NCBI RefSeq assembly: GCF_014207955.1
Contig: NZ_JACHLK010000013.1
Location: 124,001-188,000, forward strand
DNA length: 64,000 nt
Direction of reading: 5' to 3'
From: Acidovorax soli
Lineage (GTDB): Bacteria; Pseudomonadota; Gammaproteobacteria; Burkholderiales; Burkholderiaceae_C
The notes beneath the pieces were generated by a model that saw only the letters and a list, made by a program, of their open reading frames with translations, did no database searches and was not told the origin of the DNA. Of the stretch, positions 15,290-26,149 are shown piece after piece (the stretch's first letter is position 1; every line of letters begins with the position of its first letter). A program made the position numbers and the translations under genes.

Positions 15290-16320
15290 GAGGAGGCCAC
15301 TCCGCCTGCTTGCTGCAGTTGCGCCCGGTACTGCCCCGGGGGCATGCCGAACCAGCGCTTGCAGGCGCGGAACATGTTGCTCTGGTCGGCAAAGCCCAGC
15401 AGGTCGGCCACCTCGGTGAGGTTGCGGCGCGGGTCGGCCAGGTACTTGCGCGCCAGCTCGCAGCGCGTGTCGTCCAGCAGTTGCTGGTAGGTGGCCGATT
15501 CGGCCTGCAGCCGGCGCTGCAGGGTGCGGTCGGTCATGTTCAGGCGTGCGGCGATGTCGTCGCGGCGCGGCTCGCCCTTGTGCAGGATGCGCGCCACCTC
15601 GGCGCGCACACGCGTGCTGGCGAGCGACTGGCCCAGGTGGTCGAGCTCGGTCTCCACCAGTTGCTCGTGCATGGCCCACAGGCTGGGGTTGTGCGTGGGG
15701 ATGTCGACTAGCATGTCGGCATCGGCCAGCAGGATGCGGCTGGCCGGTTGGGCGAAGCGGGGCAGCGCACCAAAGGCCTTTTCATAGCGTGCTTCGCTGC
15801 CGGGGGATGGTGGTGGCGTGCTCAGCTCCACGGCCAGGGGCTTGAGCTCGCGGCGCGTGAGCCAGCCGCACAGCGTGAACAGGGTGAGCAGTGCGTATTC
15901 CACGCGCTGGCGTGGCACCGGGCGCGTGCCGCCAATGTGCTCGATGGAAAACCAGTAGCCGCGCGCCTCGTGCGTGAGTTCGAAGGCGGTGCAGTCGGAG
16001 ATCACGGCCATGTGGCGCGTGAGGTGCTGAAAACCCACCAGCAGGTTCGGCCCCGAGGCCAGCGCATAGCCCACCACGTCCACATTGCCATAGCGCGCGG
16101 TGAGCTGCGGGCACAGGCCCAGGTCGGTCTTGCCCGAGCGAGCCACGGCCAGCTCCCACAGCTGGCTGATCCGGTCCACCTCCACGCGCGCATGGGGCTG
16201 CTGCAGCGCCGCCAGGTCGATGCCGGCTTCGCGGCACAGCTCGGCCACGGGCAGGCCCTCTGCGGCCATCATGTCGGTGGTGCCGCGCACCCAGGCGGCG
16301 GAGCTTGTGCGGGGAGTCAT
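15286..16320 (-). CDS. AraC-family transcriptional regulator with arabinose-binding-like N-domain
   Basis: This 344-residue protein has an N-terminal ligand domain of the Arabinose_bd type found in OruR/ArgR-like AraC regulators (about residues 20-210). The C-terminal double helix-turn-helix (about 230-335) contains DIAARLNMTDRTLQRRL and LTEVADLLGFADQSNMFRAC. Members usually activate genes for catabolism or lipid/ester use. It is divergent from the carboxylesterase gene across 176 nt, which makes that gene a natural target, though no operator could be singled out. Its stop overlaps that of the small membrane gene on the other strand. Confidence 0.88.
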   Translation of the reverse strand: MTPRTSSAAWVRGTTDMMAAEGLPVAELCREAGIDLAALQQPHARVEVDRISQLWELAVARSGKTDLGLCPQLTARYGNVDVVGYALASGPNLLVGFQHLTRHMAVISDCTAFELTHEARGYWFSIEHIGGTRPVPRQRVEYALLTLFTLCGWLTRRELKPLAVELSTPPPSPGSEARYEKAFGALPRFAQPASRILLADADMLVDIPTHNPSLWAMHEQLVETELDHLGQSLASTRVRAEVARILHKGEPRRDDIAARLNMTDRTLQRRLQAESATYQQLLDDTRCELARKYLADPRRNLTEVADLLGFADQSNMFRACKRWFGMPPGQYRAQLQQAGGVASS

Positions 16321-16496
16321 AGCGCGGGGTCTGGGGCTCAGGGTTTACGCGGGGTGGTGTCTGAAGTCAGTGTTTTGGCAAGGTTGCGATAGTAGCGAAA
16401 GGCCCGCCCCTTTCCACAATCGGCGTCGAGGTCGTTCCCTGGCGCAGCGCTACTGTACACAGAGGCCCGACCCTATAACCCCAAAGGAGACAAGAC

Positions 16497-18206
16497 ATGG
16501 TCGTCGATGTGCGCTGGCGTGCCCAATGCCTGGGTGCCGTTCTTTCCATGCTGGCGCTGGCCGGCTGCGGCGGTGGTTCCAGCACCCCGCCCGAGGTGCG
16601 CGAGACCGCGTACGGCACCGTGCGTGGCGTGGATGCCAGCGCCAGCACGGGCACCTATGCCTGGAAAGGCATCCCCTTTGCCCGGCCTCCCGTGGGGGAA
16701 CTGCGCTGGCAGCCCCCCGTGGCGCCCGTGGCCTGGGGTGGCGAGCGCGATGCCACACGCTTTGGCAATGCCTGCCTGCAGATGGGCCGGCTGTACGGCC
16801 CCGGCGTCAACAACCGCTTCGACGACACCATCGGCCAGACCCTGGGCACGCCCGTGGGCAGCGAAGACTGCCTGACGCTGAACATCTGGCGCCCCGCGAC
16901 GACCCAGGACAATCTGCCGGTGCTGCTGTTCCTGCATGGCGGCAGCGCGATCTCGGGCTACACGGCCGATCCGGTCTACGACGGCGCCGCGCTGGCGCGC
17001 TCGGCCAATGCCGTGGTGGTCACGGCCAACTACCGGCTCGACGTGCTGGGCTTCTTCCAGATGCCGCAGCTGCACACCGGCACACAGGCCTACACCGGCA
17101 ACTACGCGCTGCTCGACAACGTGCAGGCGCTGTCCTTCATCCAGCGCAACATCGCCAACTTCGGTGGCAATGCGGGCAATGTCACGCTCATGGGCCAGTC
17201 GGCCGGTGCTGGCAATGTGCTGGCCTTGCTCACCTCGCCGCGGGCGGCGGGGCTGTTCCACAAGGCGCTGCCGATCAGTGGCGGTACCTCGCTGGCCACG
17301 CAGTTGCCCGCCAATTCCATTCCCACGCTCAACCCCGCCTCCAAGTACGCCGCCCAGTCGGCGGCGCTGCTCGCCGCGCTGGTGCAGGCCGATGGACTGG
17401 CCTCCGACACCATGGGCGCAGCGGCCATCGTCGCGGGCTGGACGCCTGCGCAGACCGCCAGCTACCTGCGCGGCAAGGACGGCCGCGTGGTGCTGCAGAC
17501 GGTGCTGCGTGCCGGCCTCACGGGCTCCGGCCCCATCCCCGACAACGTGGTGCTGCCCGCCGATCCCATCGCCGAAATGGCCGCGGGCCGCTACCACAAG
17601 GTGCCCGTGCTCTCGGGCTACACGGCCGACGAGGCCAAGCTGTTCGCGCCCTTCCTGGCGCTGCTGGGCGGCAAGCCGGGCATGAAGATCAGCGATGCCG
17701 AGCGCTTTGCGATGACACAGGCCTTCAACCCCGATGCGGCCACCACGCTCACGGTGGCGGACATCATCGATCCGTCCTACCTGCCGGTCACGGCGCCCGG
17801 CATGGGTTACAACGCGCGCATGAAGCTGTTGGGCAGCGTGTTCATCGAGCCGAGCCGCGACAACCTGCTCAACACGCTGCGCACGCAGCAGTCCAATGTC
17901 TGGAGCTACCAGTTCAACTGGGCCCAGCAGCCCGCGCCCTGGAACGACGTGTACGGCGCCGCCCATGGCTTCGACCTGCCCTTCGTGTTCGGCAACTTCG
18001 GCCCCTCGCTGCTGGCCAAGGCGGCCAACAGCACGGCCAACCAGCCGGGGCGCCTGGCACTCTCGACCGTGATGATGGACAGCGTGCGCGCCTTCGTGCA
18101 CACCGGCAACCCCAACCACGCGGGCCTGGGCCAGGAATGGCAACCCTGGCCGCGCAAGTTCATCTTCGACGCCGACCTGAAGGCGACGCGCCTGAGCGTG
18201 CAGTGA
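16497..18206 (+). CDS. Type-B carboxylesterase lipoprotein
   Basis: This 569-residue serine hydrolase begins with a lipoprotein signal (LAGC lipobox, cysteine at about residue 25), so it is probably anchored in the outer or inner membrane facing the periplasm. The type-B esterase motifs are present: SEDCLTLNIW, the nucleophile elbow MGQSAGAG (Ser235), YTADEAKLF supplying an acidic residue, and GAAHGFDLPFVFG supplying the histidine. An oxyanion-hole HGG is also visible (LFLHGGSAISG). The start has a good AAAGGAGA ribosome site. It should hydrolyse carboxylic esters; the substrate is unknown. The divergent AraC-type gene is the likely regulator. Confidence 0.9.
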   Translation: MVVDVRWRAQCLGAVLSMLALAGCGGGSSTPPEVRETAYGTVRGVDASASTGTYAWKGIPFARPPVGELRWQPPVAPVAWGGERDATRFGNACLQMGRLYGPGVNNRFDDTIGQTLGTPVGSEDCLTLNIWRPATTQDNLPVLLFLHGGSAISGYTADPVYDGAALARSANAVVVTANYRLDVLGFFQMPQLHTGTQAYTGNYALLDNVQALSFIQRNIANFGGNAGNVTLMGQSAGAGNVLALLTSPRAAGLFHKALPISGGTSLATQLPANSIPTLNPASKYAAQSAALLAALVQADGLASDTMGAAAIVAGWTPAQTASYLRGKDGRVVLQTVLRAGLTGSGPIPDNVVLPADPIAEMAAGRYHKVPVLSGYTADEAKLFAPFLALLGGKPGMKISDAERFAMTQAFNPDAATTLTVADIIDPSYLPVTAPGMGYNARMKLLGSVFIEPSRDNLLNTLRTQQSNVWSYQFNWAQQPAPWNDVYGAAHGFDLPFVFGNFGPSLLAKAANSTANQPGRLALSTVMMDSVRAFVHTGNPNHAGLGQEWQPWPRKFIFDADLKATRLSVQ

Positions 18207-18240
18207 GGACCCGGAGCCCGATGCTGCTTCATATGTCCGG

Positions 18241-18927
18241 TCAGGCAGCCGCGGTGGCGGCAAGGTACGCGTTCAGCGCATCGTCGTCCACGATGGCCAC
18301 CTTGCCGAAATCCAGCGACACGATGCCCATGCCTTCGAGGGTGCGCAGCACGCGGTTCACCGTCTGGCGCGACAGGCCCACGAGCTGGCCCAGCTCGTCC
18401 TGCGTGAGGTTGAGCCGGCGCGTGCTGCGCCAGAACAGCCGGCTCAGGTACAGCGCCACGCGGTGCTCGGTGGACTGCGTGCGCCCGGCCTCGATGATGG
18501 TCATGGCCTGGCCGAGCCGCATGTTCAGGTGCAGCACCAGGAACTGGTTGAAGGCCAGGCTGGTCTCGCGCAGTTCCTCGAACACCGGCAGCGGCAGGCA
18601 CAGCAGCCGGGTAGGGCGCAGCGCGACCACGTGGTACCTGCGCGGCTCGGGCTTCATGGCCGAACCTTCGCCGAACCATTCGCCATCGGGCACGCCGATG
18701 AAGGCCGAGGAGCGGCCGCGGCTGGCCGGGCTCTGCAACATCACCAGGCCCGAGAGCACGGCGTGCCAGCCCTGCACGGCGCTGCCCGCGGGCTTCATGA
18801 CCTCGCCCTTGTCGCCGCTTTCCTCGAACACTGCGGCGCGCACGCGCTCCTGCATGGCCGCCGGCAACCCGGCGAACCAGGGCTGGGCGGTGATGAAGCG
18901 CAGGGCATGCGGGGCGGTGCAGAGCAT
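18241..18927 (-). CDS. Crp/Fnr-family transcriptional regulator
   Basis: This 228-residue protein has a cyclic-nucleotide-binding-type beta barrel (about residues 20-140), a dimerisation helix and a winged helix-turn-helix (about 170-220, LTQDELGQLVGLSRQTVNRVL). No cysteine set for an iron-sulfur cluster is visible, so it is more like Crp than Fnr; the cyclic-nucleotide pocket looks degenerate. It is divergent from the acyl-CoA ligase gene. A TGTCG-N6-CGACA dyad in the shared gap has the spacing expected for this family, suggesting autoregulation and control of the ligase gene. Confidence 0.9.
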   Translation of the reverse strand: MLCTAPHALRFITAQPWFAGLPAAMQERVRAAVFEESGDKGEVMKPAGSAVQGWHAVLSGLVMLQSPASRGRSSAFIGVPDGEWFGEGSAMKPEPRRYHVVALRPTRLLCLPLPVFEELRETSLAFNQFLVLHLNMRLGQAMTIIEAGRTQSTEHRVALYLSRLFWRSTRRLNLTQDELGQLVGLSRQTVNRVLRTLEGMGIVSLDFGKVAIVDDDALNAYLAATAAA

Positions 18928-18978
18928 GCCGCGGATTGTCGCTGCAGCCTGCGCCGTTCAGGGTAATCCCTTGGCCTT

Positions 18979-18994
18979 TGTCGGGTGGGCGACA
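18979..18994. promoter_or_regulatory. Candidate Crp/Fnr-type operator TGTCG-N6-CGACA
   Basis: This is a perfect 5-bp dyad with a 6-nt spacer (GGTGGG) in the gap between the Crp/Fnr-type gene and the acyl-CoA ligase gene. The geometry matches Crp-family operators, although the half-site differs from TGTGA. A dyad of similar form, TGTCC-N6-GGACA, occurs upstream of the fadB-type gene. Confidence 0.45.
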
Positions 18995-19166
18995 GGTGTT
19001 GGCGCGGCAGGCCCGGCGCTGCACACTGCGCAGCGCAAGCAGCCACGCCAGATGCCCCATTGCGGTGCCTTCGACCCCATCCGCAATGGACATTTCGAAG
19101 GCCCCGAGACAGCCTGGTGCGCGTTACGATGATTGCCCAATTCACCACAATATCCAAGGAGCACAC

Positions 19167-20810
<1,644 letters not shown>

Positions 20811-20941
20811 TCCAGATTGGTGCGGCGCTCGGGGGAGCGCTGCGCCAGTCACGTGTGCGACGCCGGTAGGGGCAATCCCTGAGGGGCGTCGTGTTGCAAC
20901 GCGGTACGCTGCGTTTTACCGATTTACAAGGAGACAAAACC

Positions 20942-22174
20942 ATGAAATTCGCTATGAAGGCTGTAGCAGCCACCGTCCTGTTGGCGAGCGCTGGCGCGGC
21001 GTTCGCTCAAAAAGGTGAGACCGTCAAGATCGCCTGGCTCGACCCGCTTTCGGGCCTGATGGCGGCGGTGGGAACCAACCAGCTCAAGAGTTTCCAGTTC
21101 ATCTCCGAAGAGTTCAACAAGAAGAACGCCGCCGGCGTGAAGTTCGAGATCATCGGCATCGACAACAAGCTCAGCCCGCAGGAAACCACCAGCGCCCTGC
21201 GCTCGGCCATGGACCAAGGCGCGCGCTACGTGGTGCAGGGCAACGGCTCAGGCCCTGCACTGGCCATCATGGATGCACTGGAAAAGCACAATGCGCGCAA
21301 CCCCGGCAAGGAAGTCGTGTTCCTGAACTACGCCGCCGTGGACCCCGACCTGACCAACAGCAAGTGCAGCTACTGGCACTTCCGCCTGGACGCCGACACC
21401 TCCATGAAGATGGAAGCGCTGACCACCTTCATGAAGGACCTGCCCGAGGTCAAGAAGGTCTACCTGATCAACCAGAACTACTCGCACGGCCACCAGGTCT
21501 CCAAGTTCGCCAAGGAAATCATGGCCCGCAAGCGCCCTGACGTGCAGTTCGTCGGCGACGACCTGCACCCCCTGGCCCAGGTGCGCGACTTCGCACCCTA
21601 CATCGCCAAGATCAAGCAGTCGGGCGCCGACAGCGTGATCACCGGCAACTGGGGCTCCGACCTGGCGCTGCTCATCAAGGCCGCCAACGATGCCGGCCTG
21701 AACAACGTCAACTTCTACACCTACTACGGCTCGGTCACGGGCAGCCCCACAGCCATGGGCGCCGCCGCCGCAGGCCGCGTGTACATGGTGGCCTACGCGC
21801 ACATCAACCTGCCGGGCGAGCTCAACAAGATCGTGGTGGACTACAAGAAGAAGTTCAACGACGACATGTACACCGGCTCGGTCTACCACGCCTTCTCGAT
21901 GCTCACCGACGCCTTCGTGAAGACCAAGTCCACCGACCCCGTGAAGGTGGCTGCGGCCCTGGAAGGCATGAAGTTCAAGAGCTTCAATGGCGAGGTCGAG
22001 ATGCGCAAGACCGACCACCAGCTGCAGCAGGGCCTGTTCATCTCCAAGTGGGAGAAGGCCGGCGGCAAGTACCCGCTCGATTCGGAAAGCACGGGCTACA
22101 CCTTCGTGCCGGTGAAGTACTACGAGCCCTTCGTGGCCAGTACGCCCACCTCGTGCCAGATGAAGCGCCCCTGA
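20942..22174 (+). CDS. ABC transporter substrate-binding protein, LivK/branched-chain amino-acid type
   Basis: This 410-residue periplasmic protein has a signal peptide cleaved after AGAAFA. It has a Peripla_BP_6-type two-lobe fold, with TVKIAWLDPLSGLMAAVG at the N-terminus and a YVVQGNGSGPALAIMD segment. The ATG at 20942 follows an AAGGAGA site. Proteins of this class bind branched-chain amino acids but often organic or aromatic acids when encoded beside CoA ligases, as here. A strong terminator follows it, ahead of the permease genes, which would give an excess of binding protein over permease. Confidence 0.92.
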   Translation: MKFAMKAVAATVLLASAGAAFAQKGETVKIAWLDPLSGLMAAVGTNQLKSFQFISEEFNKKNAAGVKFEIIGIDNKLSPQETTSALRSAMDQGARYVVQGNGSGPALAIMDALEKHNARNPGKEVVFLNYAAVDPDLTNSKCSYWHFRLDADTSMKMEALTTFMKDLPEVKKVYLINQNYSHGHQVSKFAKEIMARKRPDVQFVGDDLHPLAQVRDFAPYIAKIKQSGADSVITGNWGSDLALLIKAANDAGLNNVNFYTYYGSVTGSPTAMGAAAAGRVYMVAYAHINLPGELNKIVVDYKKKFNDDMYTGSVYHAFSMLTDAFVKTKSTDPVKVAAALEGMKFKSFNGEVEMRKTDHQLQQGLFISKWEKAGGKYPLDSESTGYTFVPVKYYEPFVASTPTSCQMKRP

Positions 22175-22196
22175 GGGCCTTGGTCTCTCTTCTCTA

Positions 22197-22224
22197 GGCC
22201 CGACCTGGCTCGGGCCTTTTTTTT
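22197..22224 (+). terminator. Rho-independent terminator/attenuator between binding-protein and permease genes
   Basis: A perfect 7-bp stem (GGCCCGA / TCGGGCC) with a 6-nt loop is followed by eight T residues. It lies 22 nt after the stop of the binding-protein gene and 22 nt before livH. Partial read-through would set a high ratio of binding protein to permease. Confidence 0.85.
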
Positions 22225-22246
22225 ACCCTTGACCTGACAAATTGCG

Positions 22247-23200
22247 ATGAATCTCGAGTTTTTCGTGATCTCCCTGCTCAACGGCGTGAGCTACGGGCTG
22301 CTGCTGTTCATGCTGAGCTCGGGACTCACGCTGATCTTCAGCATGATGGGTGTGCTCAATTTCGCGCACACCAGCTTCTACATGCTGGGGGCGTATTTCG
22401 CCTACAGCATCTCCGGCGTCATCGGCTTCTGGCCGGCGCTGGTGATCGCGCCGCTCATCGTGTTCGCGCTGGGCGCCGCGTTCGAGCGCTACTGCCTGCG
22501 CCGCGTGCACAAGTTCGGCCACGTGCCCGAGCTGCTCGTGACCTTCGGCCTGTCCTACCTGATCCTCGAAGTCGTGCAGCTGGTCTGGGGCCGCGCCACC
22601 GTGCCCTACGGCCTGCCCGAGCAGCTGCAAGGCCCCCTGTTCAGCCTGTACGGCACGCAGTTCCCCAAGTCGCGTTCCTTCGTGATGCTGATCGCCCTGT
22701 TGATGCTGCTGTCGGTGTGGCTGCTGCTCACGCGCACCCGCATCGGCCTGGTGATCCAGGCGGCGCTCAAGTACCCCGAGATGGTCGAGGCCCTGGGCCA
22801 CAACGTGCCACGCGTGTTCATGCTGGTGTTTGGCGGCGGTGCTGCGCTCGCCGGTCTGGCCGGCGTGATCGGCGGCAACACCTACGTGACCGAACCGGCC
22901 ATGGCGGCCTCGGTCGGCTCCATCATCTTCGTGGTGGTGGTGGTCGGCGGCATGGGCTCGCTGGCGGGTGCCTTCCTCGCCTCGCTGCTCATCGGCATCG
23001 TCCAGACCTTCGCGGTGGCGCTCGACTACTCGATGATCCATGTGCTGCGCCCCTTGGGCGTGGCCGTGACCGACCAGACCTTCGGCTACCCCTTGCTCAA
23101 GCTCACCATCTCGCAGGTGGCGCCCATCCTCCCGTACCTGTTCCTGGTGCTCATCCTGATCTTCCGTCCCAAGGGCCTGCTGGGCACGCGGGAGGACTGA
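22247..23200 (+). CDS. livH: ABC transporter permease, LivH type
   Basis: This 317-residue integral membrane protein has about eight helices. It has the LivH hallmarks: LNGVSYGLLLFMLSSGLTLIFSMMGVLNFAH at the start (a longer motif, given here only by its key parts LNGVSYG and GVLNFAH) and VGGMGSLAGAFLASLLIG near residue 235. It forms half of the membrane channel with LivM. It lies four nt upstream of livM, in an operon continuing through livG and livF. The substrate is set by the preceding binding protein; organic acid uptake is inferred from the CoA ligase and beta-oxidation neighbours. Confidence 0.92.
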   Translation: MNLEFFVISLLNGVSYGLLLFMLSSGLTLIFSMMGVLNFAHTSFYMLGAYFAYSISGVIGFWPALVIAPLIVFALGAAFERYCLRRVHKFGHVPELLVTFGLSYLILEVVQLVWGRATVPYGLPEQLQGPLFSLYGTQFPKSRSFVMLIALLMLLSVWLLLTRTRIGLVIQAALKYPEMVEALGHNVPRVFMLVFGGGAALAGLAGVIGGNTYVTEPAMAASVGSIIFVVVVVGGMGSLAGAFLASLLIGIVQTFAVALDYSMIHVLRPLGVAVTDQTFGYPLLKLTISQVAPILPYLFLVLILIFRPKGLLGTRED

Positions 23201-23204
23201 TGCC

Positions 23205-24563
23205 ATGACCTCATCCACCACCACCGTCTCCGGCGCCGCCATGCACGCCAACCCGCACGCAGCCCCGCAGGGCACTGCGCACTACCGCTTCAAGCCCTGG
23301 AACGTGGGCCGCTTCGTCGTCTGGGCGCTGTTCGCAGCGCTGCTGATCGTGGCGCCGCACGTGTTCCGCAGCAGCCTGGCGCTGACCATGCTCTCGCAGA
23401 TCGGCTACCTGATCATCATCTGCCTGTCCTACAACATCCTCTTGGGGCAGGGCGGCATGCTCAGCTTCGGGCATGCGGTGTACACGGGCCTGGGCTCGTT
23501 CATCGCCATCCATGCCATGAACCTGGCGGGCAAGGGCAGCCTGCCCATCCCGCTGGTGCTCATTCCCCTGGTGGGTGGGCTGGCCGGCATGTTCTTCGCG
23601 ATCCTGCTCGGCTTCGTGACGACCAAGAAGTCGGGCACCACCTTCGCCATGATCACGCTTGGTATCGGCGAGCTCGTGGCATCGATGGCGCTGATGTTCC
23701 CCGAGTTCTTCGGCGGCGAGGGCGGCATCACCACCGACCGCGTCTACGGCAAGCCCTTCTTCGGGCTGAACTTCGGCTCGGGCATGCAGGTGTACTACCT
23801 GATTGCGGTGTACTGCTTCGTCTGCACGGCAGCCATGTTCGCCTTCACCGGCACGCCGCTCGGGCGCATCCTGAATGCCGTGCGCGACAACCCCGAGCGC
23901 GTGGAGTTCATCGGCTACAACACGCAGCGCGTGCGCTACTTCGCCTTCATCATCGCGGGCTTCTTTGCCGGTATCGGCGGCGGCCTGGCCACCATCAACT
24001 TCGAGATCGTGACCGGCGCCGACAGCGTGAACGTGCTGCGCTCGGGCAGCTACCTGCTGTTCACCTTCCTGGGCGGTGCCACCTTCTTCTTCGGGCCCAT
24101 CATCGGCGCCGTGCTGCTGGTGCTGGCCTCGGTGCTGCTGTCCGAGATCTCCAAGGCCTGGCTGCTCTACCTGGGCCTGGTGTTCCTGTTCATGGTGATG
24201 TATGCGCCCGGCGGCATCGCCAGCCTGATCATGATGAACCTGCGCGTGGCCAAGTACGGCAAGCTGCGCCAGCTCTGGGTGTCCTACCTGGGCCTGGCGG
24301 GCACGGGCCTGGTGGCGGTGCTGGGTGCGGCCTGCATGGTCGAGATGACCTACCACCTGCAGCTCAATGCGGCCCTGGGGTCGGAGCTCAAGTTCATGGG
24401 GGCCATGATCAATGCCAAGGGCCTGTCGGCCTGGTTCGGGGCGGGCTTCGTGTTCGCCACCGGGCTGGCACTGTTCGAGCTGTGCCGCCGCCAGTTCCTG
24501 CGCCAATGGGGGCGCATCCAGGAAGAGATCGAACATGAAATCAAGCGGGGAGAGGCGCTGTGA
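23205..24563 (+). CDS. livM: ABC transporter permease, LivM type, with C-terminal extension
   Basis: This 452-residue permease has the LivM signature (LSYNILLGQGGMLSFGHAV near residue 70 and RILNAVRDNPERVEFIGYN near 225). The core ends near residue 345. The last roughly 105 residues add at least two more membrane helices (about 360-385 and 400-425) and a charged tail, QWGRIQEEIEHEIKRGEAL, which is longer than the usual LivM end. The N-terminal 30 residues are polar and probably cytoplasmic. It overlaps livG by 4 nt (GTGA). Confidence 0.9.
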   Translation: MTSSTTTVSGAAMHANPHAAPQGTAHYRFKPWNVGRFVVWALFAALLIVAPHVFRSSLALTMLSQIGYLIIICLSYNILLGQGGMLSFGHAVYTGLGSFIAIHAMNLAGKGSLPIPLVLIPLVGGLAGMFFAILLGFVTTKKSGTTFAMITLGIGELVASMALMFPEFFGGEGGITTDRVYGKPFFGLNFGSGMQVYYLIAVYCFVCTAAMFAFTGTPLGRILNAVRDNPERVEFIGYNTQRVRYFAFIIAGFFAGIGGGLATINFEIVTGADSVNVLRSGSYLLFTFLGGATFFFGPIIGAVLLVLASVLLSEISKAWLLYLGLVFLFMVMYAPGGIASLIMMNLRVAKYGKLRQLWVSYLGLAGTGLVAVLGAACMVEMTYHLQLNAALGSELKFMGAMINAKGLSAWFGAGFVFATGLALFELCRRQFLRQWGRIQEEIEHEIKRGEAL

Positions 24564-25360
24564 GCGGCAATACCATGGCAGCTAATCCATCTTCCTTCGC
24601 GCTCGAACTGCGCGACCTGCGCAAGAGCTTCGGCAAGACCGAGATCATCCGCGGGGCCAATCTCGCAGTGGCGCCCGGCGAGCGCGTGGCCATCATCGGC
24701 CCCAACGGCGCCGGCAAGTCCACGCTCTTCAACCTCATCAGCGGGCGCTTTGCGCCCACCAGCGGTGATGTGATCCTCAATGGCCAGCGCATCAATGGCC
24801 TGGCCCCCTTCGAGATCAACCGCATGGGGCTGTCGCGCAGCTTCCAGATCACGAACATCTTCCCCAAGCTGAGCGTGTTCGAGAACCTGCGCTGCGGTGT
24901 GCTCTGGAGCATGGGCTACAAGTACACCTTCCTGCGTTTCCTGTCGAACCTGCACGACGCCAACCAGCGTGCCAAGGAACTCATGGAGATGATCAAGCTC
25001 GACAAGAAGCGCGACACGCTGGCCATGAACCTGACCTATGCCGAGCAGCGCGCGCTGGAGATCGGCATCACCATTGCCGGCGGTGCCAACGTGATCCTGC
25101 TCGACGAGCCCACGGCCGGCATGAGCAAGAGCGAGACCACGCGCTTCATCCACCTCATCAAGGAGGTGACCGAAGGCCGCACGCTGCTGACCGTGGAGCA
25201 CGACATGGGCGTGGTGTTCGGCCTGGCCGACAAGATCGCCGTGGTGGTCTATGGCGAGGTGATCGCCTTCGACACGCCCGACAAGGTGCGCGCCAATGCG
25301 CGCGTGCAGGAGGCCTACCTGGGCTCCGTGGTGGCCGAAGAGCAGGGCGCGGGACACTGA
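24560..25360 (+). CDS. livG: ABC transporter ATPase, LivG type
   Basis: This 266-residue ATPase has an intact Walker A (GPNGAGKST), a variant signature (LTYAEQRALEIG in place of LSYGEQ) and a Walker B (VILLDEPTAGMS) followed by the H-loop (TVEHDMGVVF). It powers the LivHM channel together with LivF. I chose the GTG at 24560, which overlaps the livM stop (GTGA); an ATG at 24575 is an alternative. It ends 3 nt before livF. Confidence 0.92.
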   Translation: MSGNTMAANPSSFALELRDLRKSFGKTEIIRGANLAVAPGERVAIIGPNGAGKSTLFNLISGRFAPTSGDVILNGQRINGLAPFEINRMGLSRSFQITNIFPKLSVFENLRCGVLWSMGYKYTFLRFLSNLHDANQRAKELMEMIKLDKKRDTLAMNLTYAEQRALEIGITIAGGANVILLDEPTAGMSKSETTRFIHLIKEVTEGRTLLTVEHDMGVVFGLADKIAVVVYGEVIAFDTPDKVRANARVQEAYLGSVVAEEQGAGH

Positions 25361-25363
25361 TTT

Positions 25364-26059
25364 ATGCTGAAAATTGACAACCTCCACGCCTACTACGGCA
25401 AGAGCCATGTGCTGCATGGCGTGAGCTTCGATGTGCAACCCGGCGAGATCGTGGCGCTGCTGGGGCGCAACGGCTCGGGCCGGTCCACCACCGCCAAGGC
25501 CATCATGGGCCTGGTGGACTGGGAGGGTACGGTGAACTTCAAGGGCCAGGACCTCGGCGGCAAGAAGGCCTACGAGATCGCCCACCTGGGCCTGGGCTAC
25601 GTGCCCGAGAGCCGCGACGTGTTCCCCAACCTCACCGTGCACCAGAACCTGATGCTGGGCCAGAAGGGCAGCGGCAAGGGCAGCCGCTGGTCGTTTGACG
25701 ACATGTACGAGATGTTCCCGCGCCTCAAGGAGCGCCAGCACACCGAGGCGGGCGTGATGTCGGGCGGTGAGCAGCAGATGCTCACGCTGTGCCGCACGCT
25801 CATGGGCGACCCGGACCTGATCATCATCGACGAGCCCACCGAGGGCCTGGCGCCCAAGATCGTCGAGCTGGTGGGCCAGTACCTGCAGACCATCAAGGCG
25901 CGCGGCATCTCGGTGCTGCTGATCGAGCAGAAGCTGACCATCGCGATGAAAATTTCGGACCGGGCGCTGGTGATGGGCCATGGCTCCATCGTTTTCCAGG
26001 GCACGCCCGACAGCCTGCGGGCGGACAACTACATCCGCAAGGAGTGGCTGGAGGTCTGA
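25364..26059 (+). CDS. livF: ABC transporter ATPase, LivF type, with Arg in Walker A
   Basis: This 231-residue ATPase pairs with LivG. The Walker A motif reads GRNGSGRST, so the usual catalytic Lys is Arg. The signature (MSGGEQQML), Walker B (LIIIDEPTEGLAPK) and H-loop region remain normal. This substitution recurs in some LivF-type proteins, so it is not necessarily inactivating; an asymmetric pair in which LivG does most hydrolysis is an inference. It is the last gene of the importer operon and a strong terminator follows about 25 nt downstream. Confidence 0.92.
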   Translation: MLKIDNLHAYYGKSHVLHGVSFDVQPGEIVALLGRNGSGRSTTAKAIMGLVDWEGTVNFKGQDLGGKKAYEIAHLGLGYVPESRDVFPNLTVHQNLMLGQKGSGKGSRWSFDDMYEMFPRLKERQHTEAGVMSGGEQQMLTLCRTLMGDPDLIIIDEPTEGLAPKIVELVGQYLQTIKARGISVLLIEQKLTIAMKISDRALVMGHGSIVFQGTPDSLRADNYIRKEWLEV

Positions 26060-26083
26060 CGACTCCGGCCAACGCATGACAGA

Positions 26084-26117
26084 GAGGCGCCTGATAGCTC
26101 ATGGCGCCTCTTTTTTT
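26084..26117 (+). terminator. Rho-independent terminator of the liv operon
   Basis: An 8-bp perfect stem (GAGGCGCC / GGCGCCTC) with an 11-nt loop is followed by seven T residues. It lies 24 nt after livF and separates the importer operon from the fadB-type gene. Confidence 0.9.
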
Positions 26118-26149
26118 GCTCGAAGAGGCGGTTTGGCGGCCAAGGGCCA

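Noticed and set aside
16450..16465. Second LexA box upstream of the esterase gene
   Set aside because: CTGTACACAG lacks the 8-nt spacer between half-sites.
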